Source: Atkinsonella hypoxylon (Eukaryota > Ascomycota > Sordariomycetes > Hypocreales > Clavicipitaceae). Taken from it: a stretch of DNA of 64,000 nt. The notes below the pieces were generated by a model. That model was not told the DNA's origin. It ran no database searches and worked only from the letters and a program-made list of their open reading frames with translations. Both the position numbers and the translations under genes were made by a program. The DNA is taken from contig JFHB01000049.1 in assembly GCA_000729835.1 (NCBI GenBank), positions 1 through 64,000 of the forward strand, written 5' to 3'. Shown one piece after another: positions 22,988 through 35,900 of this stretch. How positions within the stretch are numbered: position 1 is the first letter of the stretch; each line of letters begins with the position of its first letter.

Positions 22988-24630
22988 TCAACCCCATACA
23001 CTTGCCTGAGCTCCAAGCCCGGACGATTGCCCCCAGACTCCATTCCCACGGCCCCAGCCCCCAGATCCAGCTAACGGGGTAGTCGAGCGCTTTCCAGATG
23101 CTGTGTTCGAGGGGTTTCCAGATGGTCGAGTACCAATAGGAGCAACTGTGACTCCAGACTGACCAGCTTTGGATCCCGGAGCGAGGTCTCGCGGCGGGGA
23201 GCCACCAGTAGGACTTGAAGTGCTTGTACGGCTTTGAGTACCTATAGCATTATCGAAGGCCTTGTTTGTAGGACCAGAGTTATGGGGGCTACTAGTGCTT
23301 TGGGGCCTAGGGCTAGGGTTGCCAGCTGCAGCAACATTATGATCATTCGAAGAACCAGGTGTAGCAGCCTCAGCTCCGGATGGGGTTCGTCCAATACCTT
23401 CGAAAGCAAGGGGGGAAGGCCCACGAATGCTGGAGGGACCGCTTGGGCCAGGGACACCAGTGCGAATGTTGCCAGACTCGTCAACGTAGCTAGTCTTATC
23501 GGCAAATGGGCCCTCTCCATAAAGCGCGCTTCGCTGGCGAGCAATGAGCTCGCGGGTCTCCTCTTCGGACATGTGTTTGCCGTTGTGTTGGGGCACATCG
23601 GTCAGGGCATCTACGTTGAAGAAAAAGCTGTTAGCCAATGCTCCATGTACGGTCATTATCGAGATTTTGAGTGATTTTATATAGGCCCAGAAAGCCGGTG
23701 TTCCAACAGACATAAAATGACCTAAAAGATGGTGCGGATGATGAAGGGCCGGCCTTGATCAATGACGACATTGCCCAGTGCCTTGACCATTTGCTCTCTA
23801 TCTGGGGACTTCTTGTTTCACAGAATTGCTATACTGTAGAGGGTGGCCTACTTCGCTGATACTGCTGCTCTGTGTGCAGGTTGCGCAGCTCCCGCTCCCG
23901 CTGAGCGGCCATCCTTCTCTTAGCCTGCATGACCTGCTCTGCCTCGTTGGAGCCTCGTGATGGCTGGTGACGCTGTGAAGCATAGAAATTGTGAAGGTTA
24001 TGGCCGGGTGGTCCGTCAAAATTGTTGTGGTTGTTGCTGGTGTTATTCATTGGGTGAGAACGAGGGCCAGCGCCTTGGGGAGATCGGCCGTCTGTGCAGA
24101 TACCCCAAATTAGAGACATGGTTCTGGTGGCAATGGGTTACGTTGTGCCAGCTTACCAGGAAATATAGGGGCACTGCTGCGCATAGAGGCTTTCGGAGTA
24201 GGCTTGCGTCGAGCACCCATAGCATAACCCTTGCCAGACTTCTGAAGATTCTCGTAAGCTCGATCAACCTCTGTACAGTAGTCAGCACGTCTCTTCAAGG
24301 ACTAATGGGCGTGCTGTACGCTTGAGACTACAATCGAACAAGGTGCTGTGAGGGCCAGGCTAGATCTGTTGGCGTCGCCTCGACCCTGAGTCCGGCTACT
24401 ACTAGAAACAAATCAAGAGCCAGCGAGGGGCACATACCATCAAATTGGTATGAGAAAGCAAAGTCGTCCTGAGGCTGCGGGCCACTAGCACCTATTCCTG
24501 TCATTAGATCAATAGTATGGCATATTTGAAAAAGGGAATCTATACCAGCGCGTGTGGGAGTCGCAGTTCCTTGGTGCTCCCAGCTATTCTGGCTCGGCGC
24601 AGGCCACTGGGGGTTGTCGTAGTATGACAT
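22988..24630 (-). CDS. Fungal protein of unknown function, disordered, five exons
   Basis: complement(join(22988..23610,23852..24091,24157..24270,24438..24497,24546..24630)), 373 residues, all phases consistent. I do not recognise a functional family, though the layout looks like a protein conserved among filamentous ascomycetes. Visible parts are a Pro/Trp start (MSYYDNPQWPAPSQNSW), a short helical EVDRAYENLQKSGKGYAMGARR segment, a charged helix (EAEQVMQAKRRMAAQRERELRNLHTEQQ) that may be a coiled coil, a second conserved block (MSEEETRELIARQRSALYG), a long Ser/Pro/Gly-rich disordered stretch, and a Gly/Trp tail ending in ASVWG. The conserved blocks sit on separate exons, which supports the splicing. 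The second exon has a tandem acceptor (AG at 24498 and 24492) that would add or drop two residues. No signal peptide or membrane segment is seen. Confidence 0.75.
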
Positions 24631-27600
24631 GATTGGTGTCTAGGATGACTGGAATGGAGAACCCAACTAATCGCCTCGTTGTCAATGGCCGACTTGTTTC
24701 TTCTATTGATTAATTAATGTTAGCGACCTAGGTAAAATCCGATATTCATGATAAGCCCGATAATTGCAAGCAAATAGCTACACAAGTTGGCGGTTTCGTG
24801 GCAAATGATAGTCCCTTCACAGGGGACCAGAATGCCACTACTAACGGCCATCACTAATAGTTGCCAAATGTACCAAAGGCGTACATGTCTGATAGGCATG
24901 TGGTTGGACGGAACACAGACGGCCTGGAACATCGGGGTTGAATAGACGAGGGGGAGCCCGGATGTTTTTTGGCGCAAATCGATCGAACTGCCGTTGATGC
25001 TTAAACGTACCTTGGAAAGAAACGAGGCGCGTCTGATTTAAGCGAGGTAGATCGAGTCGTGGGATTCAGCAGTGGATGCTGCGCAGGAAAGGTCAGGGTC
25101 CCAGGGATAGAACGGAGAAAAAGAAAAAAGGTAACGCCACTGCTAGCAGAAAGATGCAGGCAAACACAGAGGGTATCGAAAAGGGGGAAGGGAGAAGATA
25201 GCTCAGAAGAGACTATGAAGTCAAAAATGATAAGAATGCGAGAGCAGATTCTTGATCGAAGACGTACAGCCGCAAGAAGGGCGATGAGAAATGTTCCGAG
25301 AAGGAGAAGAAAAGGAAGTCCGAACGAGAGGGACGGAGAGGCGTGGGTGGGCGAGACAGGATCGTGGTGTGCGTCAACGGGGAGAGAAATTTCGGAGTGG
25401 GAACCTGGAAGTCTGTGGACATTCAAGAAAGGGGAGCGCGCACGGAAGTCGACGGGACGAAGAGCGCGAGGTGGGCCAAGCAAGTGTCCGTCACTTGGCA
25501 GCCAGCGGACGACAGTGGGAAGACACCTGTCCGGCCCGGCTGCGCTGTAGAGGAAGGTACGGACTACACAGGTCGAAACACCAGACATCCCAAGTACCTA
25601 TCTATCCACCTACCTAAGGTAACTATCTCAGGTAGGTAGATACTATCTAAAGTTTCAAAGGCCCCGAAGCCCCCAGAATCCCAAGAGTGGTCCAGAGCCG
25701 CAATCCGCATCTAGATGAGTTCTACTACATTTCGTCGACCATGTCACTTTAATCTCAACTAGCTCCACATGTTTCCAGAAAACGCACCACCCAACGCCGG
25801 CCGTCCTAATTATCATCATCTCCAGTGGACCGAGGGCCAGGCTGGACGAACAACCGCCTTCCGCTCGACTTCCCACCTATGCTAAACCAAAACTCGGACG
25901 CGAGGCCGTTCCAGACCGAGCCTTGAGACTTCAAGACTCCTTGGCCAGCAGACGGCGTGTTGCGGGACAGCGAGCGTAATGGGGCTCATCCTCGTTGAAT
26001 AGCTCAATGGACCTCTGCATGGGTAAGATGAGCTAGCCTGATTCAACCGGGGCCCTCTTTGGTTACATGCGCACTGTGTGGTTACATCTCCCATCCTTCT
26101 TGGTTGCAATGGCTCGTCAGCTCCGCCGACGAAGTACAACTTGGCAGTCAATGCCATGGCGAGACACTTCCCCTAGACCCCGTACGAACAGGTGAACTTC
26201 AACGGGGACGGCCCGCCGCCAACCGCAACCATGCTGCCCACCTTGAATAGGTGTGCAATGCCCGAAGATTTATCTCGCTCCTGGCGTATCAATCCTCTGA
26301 TCGGTCAAACGCTCCGTAGCAGTATTGGTACCGCTGTCGAAGTCTGTCCGCCACGGCGTTTGACGTGCATCATTCTATCATACCTCCCTGTCTGGTTTCG
26401 GGAATTGTTTGACGTCAACTGGCACAATAGCACGCACACGCAATTCAGCTTACCATCTAGTATGAATTAAATCCGAGCCAGTTCTGACCCGACCTGCAAA
26501 TTCCTATACTCGTCTCCGATCACAGTCGTTGTGCTGAGTGATGCAGTGAAATGCGCAGGATGGATTGATAAAGAGATTCAATATCAGAAAACTCAGTTTA
26601 TATCGCTCGCAGATGCAGGCACACTGACCCGCACAAGCGGTCCCTGCTTCGTCAGGGCGCCGTTGCAGGATACAACCAAAATTCCACCGGGGTCTTGGCT
26701 ACGTCCTTTGATGCTGTCCCTTGCGATGTTCCAAGGATTTAGAGGCGACATTAAAGAATCATACCGTATCATACTGCAGTATTATCATTCTTGTTCTAGG
26801 AGATCGAGCATCAACGTTGACTCAATAATTCTTGCATTTGAATTCGACATCACGCCCGTCTCGCCAACTATGTAATAATACACCTGCTTACTCATTTTAT
26901 AGCATATAGAATTCCGCAGCGGTGGAATTAGGTGTCATCTCCGACATGATTTATGCGGTGATGAGGTACTTGAGTCATCGCCCGATCAAAATGAGATTGA
27001 ACGCTATTATGATTAGTTACACTGAGTTCTTTCGGAGATTCACTTTCGATGCACCGTATCAATATCGGATCTGTAATCGACCCGCAGCCGCCGTTCAATG
27101 TCCTCAGCAACGCCTAGACTGAACAGACAAGGATTGTCGGGAAGGGTCAATCCAGATCGGATCGCTATCGTCATTTACCATTTGTGTCTCAAAACAGGTG
27201 ATCGAGTGGTGCATTGACCGGGAATAACCATCCCATTTCAATTTCAACGAAAACTGACTGGAAGACGCTTCGTTTTCCCGGATGCTAGATGTCTCGCACC
27301 GTCCTGCGTGGGACGTCCTCCCCCATTCATCATCCATGTGCTTTCTTTCTTACACACCAGTACTACAGCTAATGTGGCTAGCGGCTGTCTCAAACTCCCG
27401 TCTCCCAACGGATGTGGCTTGCGGTTGTCCTCCAGGTTAGTAAAAAGTGCGGAGCATGGACGTGTCAAGGTGTTGACAGATTAATCGAGACACTGCGGCC
27501 ACCTACACAGCCCCTGGACAGAGGCGCCATATCCCGCTTAATTTGTCGGCCGCGGGTGTGTGATTAAGTTGCCAGACACGCAACAAAACAGTGGTTGTTC

Positions 27601-29889
27601 ATTTAGCAGCAATCGTCCTCTACTTGTCTCGGTTTAATGCCGACGATCAATCAAATGATCAGCGGGCAGCCAAGAAAATATCTCCCCCAATGAAAGATGA
27701 ATTCTACTTGGTATGTTTGCCTCCAGGATAATACCGCTGACGCACACGCACACCTCGTCTCGGTTGGCGCGACAGCTTATTTTTCAGAGGGATGCAAAAG
27801 ACGTCATGAAGAAATGTAAGATTGGACCATTGAGCTGCCAGATTCTGCAAACTAAGTCTCCTGTGCGTGCTTGTGACTGCCTCGCGCATGTACAACCGTG
27901 CATTGCGTCAACGGGGTCGTATCACCTGCCTGTCCAGCCAGACCATTCGAAAAAAGCCATGAATTGACCCGTCCGTCTACATTAATTAGGTGCTGATGAA
28001 TATGTATCTTAGATGGAAGTATGGGGTAATGTCGACCGGGGCCCTTCCTGCAATCTTATGAAAAGCCTAATATGCTTCCCTTCATCCTGCTTCGTCGGCA
28101 ACTTCGGGACTCTTAGAACGCGACATCGAGTCTGCATGACATAATTATAATTATAGTAGGGAAAGGTGTTTTCTCCGTCTTGGTCTGACTCGCGAATGCA
28201 CCCAGCCGGGTGTTGCAACGCAAGCGAGATCTTGACAGACCTACATATTAATCAGTGAAACGCAACTCACGGTACGCATCAGGTATTATTCTTGTCCTGA
28301 GCACGTGCTTTTTACTTGAACCGAATCAAGAAACGAAATAACGATCCAAGCGCCGCAGCTCTAGCAGCAAAGTGACAGGTCCGGAGCAGCCCAATCACTT
28401 GCGTTTGCATTTTGAGCTGTGATGCCGGACCGAGCTGAGCATGCCGGCGGTTAATTGCCTCGCTCAAGAGGCTTGTTGAAGCATGCCCTACGAGTTCCAA
28501 TCACCTCGGTGAGCGCGCTCTGTACGGCGATTGCCCCAAATTACCCGCCGACAACCATATAACGTTATGTATTCCGTAGGTGTCCGCTAATTGCATGAGT
28601 GTACGGAGTCTGATTTCTACTAATAAAGCGTAGCGAGACAGGGGGGTCTGAGGAGTGGACACGGGGCCAACTGCAAGTTTGCACTTCAATAATCAGGCTA
28701 AGGTCAAAAATGGAAATATCCTCCAGTTCTTGAGACTTTTACGTTTTGCTAGGGGAGTAATAAGGGTTGACCACTCAACTGTCATGGTTGCCAGCAAAGC
28801 TGTACCTCCAGTGCTCAATCTCGCCGTGATTTCGCCGATGTTGAAGATGGATGGTCCGAAAATATGGCTGCATAGAGATGTATTATGGTAAATTGACACA
28901 TGCTTGGCTCAGATGGACATTTCCCATTAGTATATCGCGCATACGATCTCATGGCTTCCCGGACGATCCCACTGCTCGAGGTGTAGGCAAGCTCATGCAA
29001 CTTCATTAAAGGTTCGTGTTCTATCATTCACCGTCATGACTATTTGTTTGCTTGGGCGGTGTATACAGACAATGCGGTGCGAATTAAAGGACCTTTGAGC
29101 TCTCTTTGGAAGGTACCTCTGCTGGCGCAATATCTTCAGGGGTTGAATAGGACAAACATGAAAATTGCACTTGAGCGCGGAACTATGGGTTCTTATTTAC
29201 GAGCGGTCTTCTCGCTTTCGATGATCCCTTTTAAGCAACAAGGTCAACTGAGTTATCAGAGCTCTAGACTAAATTACAATACGCAGCACGGTGCGCCTGT
29301 CACTTGGGCAAATTGGTTGTATCCCCAAGCTCTTGGCCCAAGCTCTTGAACCAAGGCACTCGGTGCCATTGCTCAGCACTCAGGAAATTCTTCAGAGCCT
29401 AAGCGAAAATAAGCTGCGAGGCCGTTTATGTGAACGCGAATATGTACATCACCCACTTGCAGGTGCTTCGCGTATTTATCTCTGAAGGAAATGATAGTCT
29501 CTATGAAGAGCATAATCGCAGCCACAAAACCTCGACCAATATATCTGAAGAATCTTTAAGAAATTGCAAAGCTATTATGATCACAATCCACGGTATCACG
29601 ATTACCTCTCGCTATCAGGCACCCTAAAGCAAACCCGTACGCTCACCCATCCACACTGCTTGTCAAAAAGAAAACCCAGAACATCGTGCAATCGCCCTCA
29701 CAGCAAACTCATCGCTCCATAACATATATCTAGTGGAAATGCCCAGAAGAAGCCGGCGTATTGATAATCCAATTCGGCCGACCAGAACATCCCGATGCCA
29801 ACCACGAAAATCATCCGAGTCCTGCAGCAGCATCAAACTAACATCCACTACACAAGATTACCCTCCGCCACGTAGTCCCACGGTCCGCA
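24631..29889. other. Promoter and long gene-poor region
   Basis: The first kilobase is upstream of the five-exon gene and is CT-rich on the minus strand. Beyond it no frame reads like a protein. A cluster of TACCT/AGGTA strings lies at 25600-25640. Several AT-rich patches and short broken frames suggest decayed sequence, but nothing could be named. Confidence 0.4.
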
Positions 29890-30590
29890 TCAGAAACAAG
29901 CGTGTTCACCAGCTTTCCACCCCTCGCTCACGCACTTTGGGCACTGTGGTATCGAAGGGATGACATTCGTCGGGCCCAGATTTGCCTTGTACCAGCCATG
30001 CAGCCTGTTCTTTTCGCACAGAATATCCGTCAAAAGCGGCTTCCTTGGCCCGCTCGGCGGATCGAACGACAGAGTCGTATCGAAAGAGAAGTCGTATGAG
30101 GGCATCAGAGACCAAGCGGTACGACAAGTCGATGGCCCTTGAATGACGCGAAATTCGCTGAATCAAAAGATGAAGATGCTGAGGCACGCCGGCTCGAGAT
30201 GCCACTGGCAGCACTACGATTTTATGCCGCCACGAGTCTCCGCTAACCTGGTCGTACAGCCTAACGCCCATCGTGAAGAACAATCTGCCTTTGTGGCCAC
30301 GCATATGAGACGTCAATATCCAGTGCCTCTGACAGCGCCGGATCGAGTACGAGATTGATGGCATCGCTGGTCGAGGCAGGAGCAGGAGGCTGGACCACAC
30401 CGGTGAGGCATGCTGTGCGACTACAGCTTGCGAACCGAATACTCTCTGTTCCTGGGAGAATGGGCTTTGGAATTATATTGTGGCCTGCAATAGAGTGCGG
30501 ACGTCCAGAGTAGGCCTGTGCTGTGCCCTGATCAAGAACACTTCCCCGGAGTCAGGTCCAAGACATGTCGATATGCAATATGCCGTAGTA
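29890..30590 (-). pseudogene. Possible decayed coding sequence, frame-hopping
   Basis: On the minus strand, protein-like text runs from about 30530 (LDQGTAQAYSGRPHSIAG) through NLVLDPALSEALDIDVSYAW to a stop at 30261. It continues one base out of frame (RLYDQVSGDSWRHKIVV), shifts again (FDSANFASFKGHRLVVPLGL), and shifts once more (MPSYDFSFDTTLSFDPPSG to CPKC). The pieces abut with no room for introns, so frameshifting indels in a dead gene are the simplest reading. A single 164-residue open frame also spans the area, so this is uncertain. No family recognised. Confidence 0.3.
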
Positions 30591-31146
30591 CGATCATCAG
30601 ACCGTGTATGATCTGTATAAGGCTTCGTAGATGCTGATATATGCTTCGTTCGTGGCTTGAATCTCAATCCAGTCGCGACGCAAGGTAACTACCACACAAA
30701 CTTGTACGCCGGAACCGCGACTCCCATGACCATTACGCCAGGCACACAGAGCCCGTGCGACAACCAATAGAGAGAGACTCGGCGTTTCAAGCTTCCGCAA
30801 TGTCTCAACACTGGTTGACTCCACCATCTCATGATCTGGTCTCCCGAGACCCTACGACTAGTTAGTTACCGAGCGATGGAATCACACCATGTACATGCAC
30901 TTACGGAGTACATCCGCACATCCGCGCCTCCGCGCCTCCTTGCCGCGCCATCCGGCGGCCCCACATATTTGCTAGCTCTCTCTCACCCCACCCCGCCCTA
31001 TCACCAACGTCACCACCCACAATCACCTCCACCGCTCAGAATCTCAAACCTCACGATATTCACCCTCATAGTTTTCAAACTTCCATCAACCAGAATGCTG
31101 AACTAGTAAAAACGAGGGAAAGGAAAAAAAAAAAAAAAAGAAAACA
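30591..31146. other. Upstream region of the PAF-acetylhydrolase-like gene
   Basis: No gene seen. Contains TACGGAGTA at 30902 and a C/A-rich leader, then an A run of about 17 bases (interrupted by G) immediately before the ATG at 31147. Probably promoter and 5' UTR. Confidence 0.4.
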
Positions 31147-32748
31147 ATGAACTATACAGATCCGCCCTCTCCATCCCTCGAGCTCGACTCCTACTCCGAC
31201 CCAGACTCACCCCTTCTCCATCCCACATCTACGCAGCCCCAGCCGCAGGACCGCCTCCCCAAATGGCTTCTCCCCAGACAATCACGCATCCGCCAGCTCA
31301 TCAGCGCAACAACCTCACGCATAAGACCACTCCTCGCTCTGCTCGAACCCCGCTACACGTGGAAATACATCCTCTGTTCCACCACATCAATCTACGTCCT
31401 GGCATGCCTCCTGTTCCAAAAACCGCCCTTCGCATCTCCCCTCCCGCCCTACACGGGTCCTCACCCCGTCGGCACAATGGATCTCGAGATCCCCTTGCGG
31501 ACACCGCGCCTCATCTCGGAAACCACCTTTCGGACCCGCGGCTCCCCCGCGTTCAACCTGGAAACCGTGCTCTTCACGCTCTACTACCCTACTGACAAGG
31601 GATACGTATCCCCCCATCCGAGGCACTACTGGATTTCCAGACCCATCAGCCTCACAGCACGGGGTTTCGCGAAATTCGCCCACATGGATTACTTCTTCAT
31701 CAGGCCCGTCTTCACTTTTACCCTGTGGGTACTCGCAGGCTGCATCACCATCCCCGCAGAGGTAGACGCCCCCCTTGTTTCGTCCCAGCGCAGACTTCCC
31801 CTGATGGTCTTCTCCCACGGGATGGCTAGCTCCAGGACCGACTACACGAATTACCTGGGCGAGCTCGCAAGCAGGGGCTACATCGTCGCTGCGTTGGAGC
31901 ACCGCGATGGGAGTTCACCCGGCTCGCTCGTGAAGACGGGCACTGGAGAAAGAGAGGTCCTTCATTTCGGGCGGAACGATCTCTTGCTGTCCAACAAGAG
32001 CATCATGTCAACGCCTCAGCTTAAAATTGAGCAACTCGCGTTTCGAGACGCAGAGATCCTCGAAACTATATCCGTTATGCAGTCCATCAATGCTAATAAA
32101 TCGGTCACTTCGTCTCGCGGGGAGGGGAAATCTTTGTCCACATTTGCGCAGCGCATCGACTTCTCGAAGCTCGTGATAGGGGGTCACTCATACGGTGCTA
32201 CTGGGGCGCTGCAAGCTCTCAAAAACGCGCCTTCTGCTTCAAATCCCGCTGTGGGCGGTATAATACTTGATCCCGGCAAGGAATCTGGGCCGTTGAATGC
32301 GGAATTCAACGTGCCCATCTCGGTGGTGAACTCTAATTCTTGGTCAAAGACTCATTCCATGTTCTTTGGTCGGCCACATTTCGATACGGTTCTCAGTCTG
32401 GTAAAGGATGCACTGAAGCGCAACGGTGCATCATGGTTCCTCACAAGCTTGGGCACAAGCCATCCTAGTGTGACTGACGCGCCTCTTTTGCAGCCCCTTC
32501 TACTCAGTTGGACAACTGGCGCAACCTTGGATACCAAAGAGGCTCTGATGGAGTATGTCAGAGTGTCAGATGATTTCTTCCAGTTCATCATGGGTGAAAA
32601 GCCAAGGGGGGTTCTGGTCGAAGAGGTAACTCACACCGAATACGACAAGTGGGTAAGTGACGAGAGGAAAGCTTCATATCCAGAAGACTTGGCCAGATTG
32701 TGGCAGGTTCACGTCAGTCCTGCTTCTCAGGACACAGACGCGAGCTGA
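31147..32748 (+). CDS. Platelet-activating-factor acetylhydrolase-like lipase (alpha/beta hydrolase)
   Basis: Single exon, 533 residues. The fold and motifs match the PAF-acetylhydrolase isoform II family, which hydrolyses short or oxidised sn-2 acyl chains of phospholipids. MVFSHGMASSRTDYTNYLGELASRGY is the typical oxyanion-side region, followed by ALEHRDGS. The nucleophile elbow GGHSYGATGA has Ser348. IILDPG may give the acid, and SLGTSHPSVTDAPLL carries the likely catalytic His. The N-terminus is hydrophilic and then has one hydrophobic segment near residues 76-92 (LCSTTSIYVLACLLF), so the protein is probably a type II membrane protein with a lumenal catalytic domain. The ATG follows an A-rich leader. 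It is convergent with the 1022-residue gene, 176 bp apart. Substrate not determinable from sequence. Confidence 0.88.
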   Translation: MNYTDPPSPSLELDSYSDPDSPLLHPTSTQPQPQDRLPKWLLPRQSRIRQLISATTSRIRPLLALLEPRYTWKYILCSTTSIYVLACLLFQKPPFASPLPPYTGPHPVGTMDLEIPLRTPRLISETTFRTRGSPAFNLETVLFTLYYPTDKGYVSPHPRHYWISRPISLTARGFAKFAHMDYFFIRPVFTFTLWVLAGCITIPAEVDAPLVSSQRRLPLMVFSHGMASSRTDYTNYLGELASRGYIVAALEHRDGSSPGSLVKTGTGEREVLHFGRNDLLLSNKSIMSTPQLKIEQLAFRDAEILETISVMQSINANKSVTSSRGEGKSLSTFAQRIDFSKLVIGGHSYGATGALQALKNAPSASNPAVGGIILDPGKESGPLNAEFNVPISVVNSNSWSKTHSMFFGRPHFDTVLSLVKDALKRNGASWFLTSLGTSHPSVTDAPLLQPLLLSWTTGATLDTKEALMEYVRVSDDFFQFIMGEKPRGVLVEEVTHTEYDKWVSDERKASYPEDLARLWQVHVSPASQDTDAS

Positions 32749-32924
32749 GATTTGCTCACTTGAAAATCACGTATGATTACATCAAGTCATCCCGGAAGGT
32801 CTTATGGTGGCATGGTTCGCCTTATTACAAAAGAGGGTCTATTTAAGATATGTGTCGAATCTATCTATGCGTATCCTGGATTACCACGCTATCAACTGTA
32901 ATACTATTCCGGACCCATTAAGTA

Positions 32925-35900
32925 TCACAAAAAGGCTGCTGAAAAGTTCTCGCTTCCGTTCCTTGACATGGGCCCCTGAATAGCTTTCCGTCGGCTGCTT
33001 AGAAACAGATCTACCATGCGCCGGCTGCCCCTTATTTGAGCATCCCATTCCGATTTGGCTGTATCTGGCAATCTATTAAGACCCATTCCGTTTCCTACAG
33101 GAGTATATGGAGGGTTCATGGCTCTAACCCTCTTGCACTTGAAGGGAGATCGTTTTTCGGGTTCAATCAAGTCGGGACGAGAGTTGGCTCTGCGGCTCGT
33201 AGTAGACTTTTTCGAAGTCAAGACATCCCCTCGTTCGTTTTCTTCCTCACAGCGCGTCCGGTTAGTGCCGTCTTGTGGCAGCAGTACCCATGTGGGGATG
33301 TTATTCAGAGAGCGCCTGTGGTGTAAGACTCTGCTCTTTATTGAGTCCGTATCTGCTTCGTTTTCAGCTTGGGGGAAAGATGTGACAGGTCGGAGAACAT
33401 TACGGCATGGTATAGGCGGTGTTTTGTGCGGCAGATGGCTGCCTATTTTTCTGTCGCCTTCGACTGTGGCACACGTTTCTTCGTCGCCTGGGCATTTGAT
33501 CTGTGGCGCGCACAGGTTGGTGGAGGATAAATGAGCTCCTGACGGAGGGCCGACAATGTTTCCAGTCCCTTCTGCCAGTGGCGCACTCGTCGGTTTATTA
33601 ACGGTACTGGCTTTAGTCATGTCGGCAGGAGATTCGATTTCCGCGCTTTCTCTGACGTGCCCACCCGATTGACCAAAACCTGCAGTCCTTTCCGCTCTTG
33701 ACGTAGTTGTGGTATGTGAAGTCTCTCGCTTCGATATATCAGCACTAAGCCACGCCTTCCACTCGACTGAGCTTGCTACCGAAATGTCGCGGCCTTGCGA
33801 AGGCGTTCCGGCAGCAGTCGTCACATCAGCTCTTGCTTGTTCCGTGTCATCCTTAGCACTGGCCACAGCCTTGACTTCGGGAGACAAACTGCTAGTTAGC
33901 TCTTCAGTAGCGAAAGAATAAAAACTCTCAGCGTACGTCAGACGCACGTCTGCCTCTGATTCCAATGTGCTCGGACACCGCGTTGGCAAACTGAGAGCAG
34001 AAAGGGTACTCAGATACCTTGTGTCTAGCGCGTGGGTGTGCCCCATGTCTTGCTGTTCTTTAATGCTTTTTTGAAGAGCTCGGCGATAAGGGCTTTTAGT
34101 GCGAAACAAGAAGCTACCGGGACTGGACGAAATTGTTAACTTCCGGCTACTCCGAGAGCCCAATTGTGTTTCTTTTGTTTCTGCGAACGGGGTTCTGGAA
34201 GCTGGCGATAGGCCTTTTCCGTCCCCAGCAGCAACGTTTGGATATGCTTTATAGTGAACACTTCTGGTAGTTCCGTCGCACTGTACCTCAGCGTCACTGG
34301 TCATGGAAGAGCTCGGGACTCTCAATGATGCAAACTCTTTAGTATCCTTAAACACGTCGTCGTCGTCGGTTGAAACGCCCCGAACCATGTTTGGTGACCA
34401 AGATTCTCCTTGATCAAGCGAGCTCTGCCTTGGTGGCACAGCCTTGAAAGCAACTATTTTGCTTGATTCAGGGTTTTCCATGCCATGTTCAGTGCCCATA
34501 TCATTCCTGAGTTTCTTCATGAGAGCCGAGTAAACCCTTTGGCTATCAATCACTAGCCCTGGCTTTTCACTGTGGCCTGCAGGTTTACTCGGTTGCTTGA
34601 GCTGCCTAGTCCGAGAGTTCGACGGAACGTGCGTGCCATTCTCCTTGATCACCGAAAGCCGCTGATGATCCCTCTCTTCAAACCTACCACAGCTTGCGAT
34701 AGTGTTTGCCGTCGAATCAGTCCAACTGGTAATGCGAGATTTCTGGTCGAGGTCCACCGTTTCATCATTGGCAATACTCTCGAGACTTCCTTGTCGGGAT
34801 TGCATTCGTTGACTAGATGGAACTGCATGAAGAGACGGCACATGGGACGGCACTCTAGAGATTGATGCATCTTCGACGCCGAGAGGATTGGCGAGCTGAT
34901 CAAAGTGCTCACTGTCTGTATCATGCAACATGTTTACTCCCATTTCATTTTCGCTCGTATCAGTGCTTTTGGATCGACCAAAAAGTCTGCTCAATTTGAA
35001 TTTGAGGCTTCTTGACACTCGCCTCGCCGTGAATCGTATTCCTGAAGATTTCTCTGCAGGATAATTGTTTCCAGAGAAAACTGACGAGAGCGCAGCGCTA
35101 TTCTCACTACTGTTACGGAATGAGCGCGACGTCTCCAAAGAGCTACCCTGTCGCCGGTTCTTGGAACGAAAAAATATGGATGAGTGAGATTTGAGGCGGC
35201 GGAAAGAACCTTTGGAGGAAAATTCGTTAATGGGACTGAGAAGCCCATCGCGCCTCATTTCAGTGTTGTCGGTGATAGTTTGATGCGCTCGATAGTCAAG
35301 GTAACTCATTGACTTAGGTGCGCGCAGACTTCTCCTAATGGAATAAGGAAGACGCTCAGCCTGCTGTACTTGTGGTATCTGCACACTTGACTGCGTGTCT
35401 GAGCCCTGTCGTACTGGCGTGGATTGTATGTAGCTGCCATCGCTGATAGGTGTGGGCTGACCCAACGAGCAATAGCTATACATGGACTTGGATTTCCGTA
35501 AAGTGCTTGAGGTAGCCGCTCCAGAGGTGGGTGTCACCAGTGTTCTGGGAGTGTCGAGGAGTTCCTGGTGAACTGCTGGGTTCCCTCTAATGGGCTCATT
35601 AGTAATGACTGCAGATCGATCAACTAGAACAACCGGTTTGGCTCGACTGGCGATCTGACGTCGAGGTTTGGCGCTTGGGCCGGTGAATCTTATGCTCTGC
35701 TGGGGCCTGGCACTCTCTTTGGGTTGGCTTTCGAGTCTACCATCAACGCTGGTGCTTCTTCTAAGCATGGAGTCTCGAGAATCTTGACATTGACAGCCTG
35801 TTCGTAAGATGTGCCTGTAGCAGCAATGTGCTCGATGATAAGAAAGGTTCGCAGCTATGTGGGCATCTCGCTCAGCGAGCGCTACATCAACAGCCGTTCG

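Noticed and set aside
25001..25639. Overlapping frames of 100-195 residues on both strands
   Set aside because: Mutually antisense and low-complexity, in the CT-rich leader of the 24.6-kb gene.
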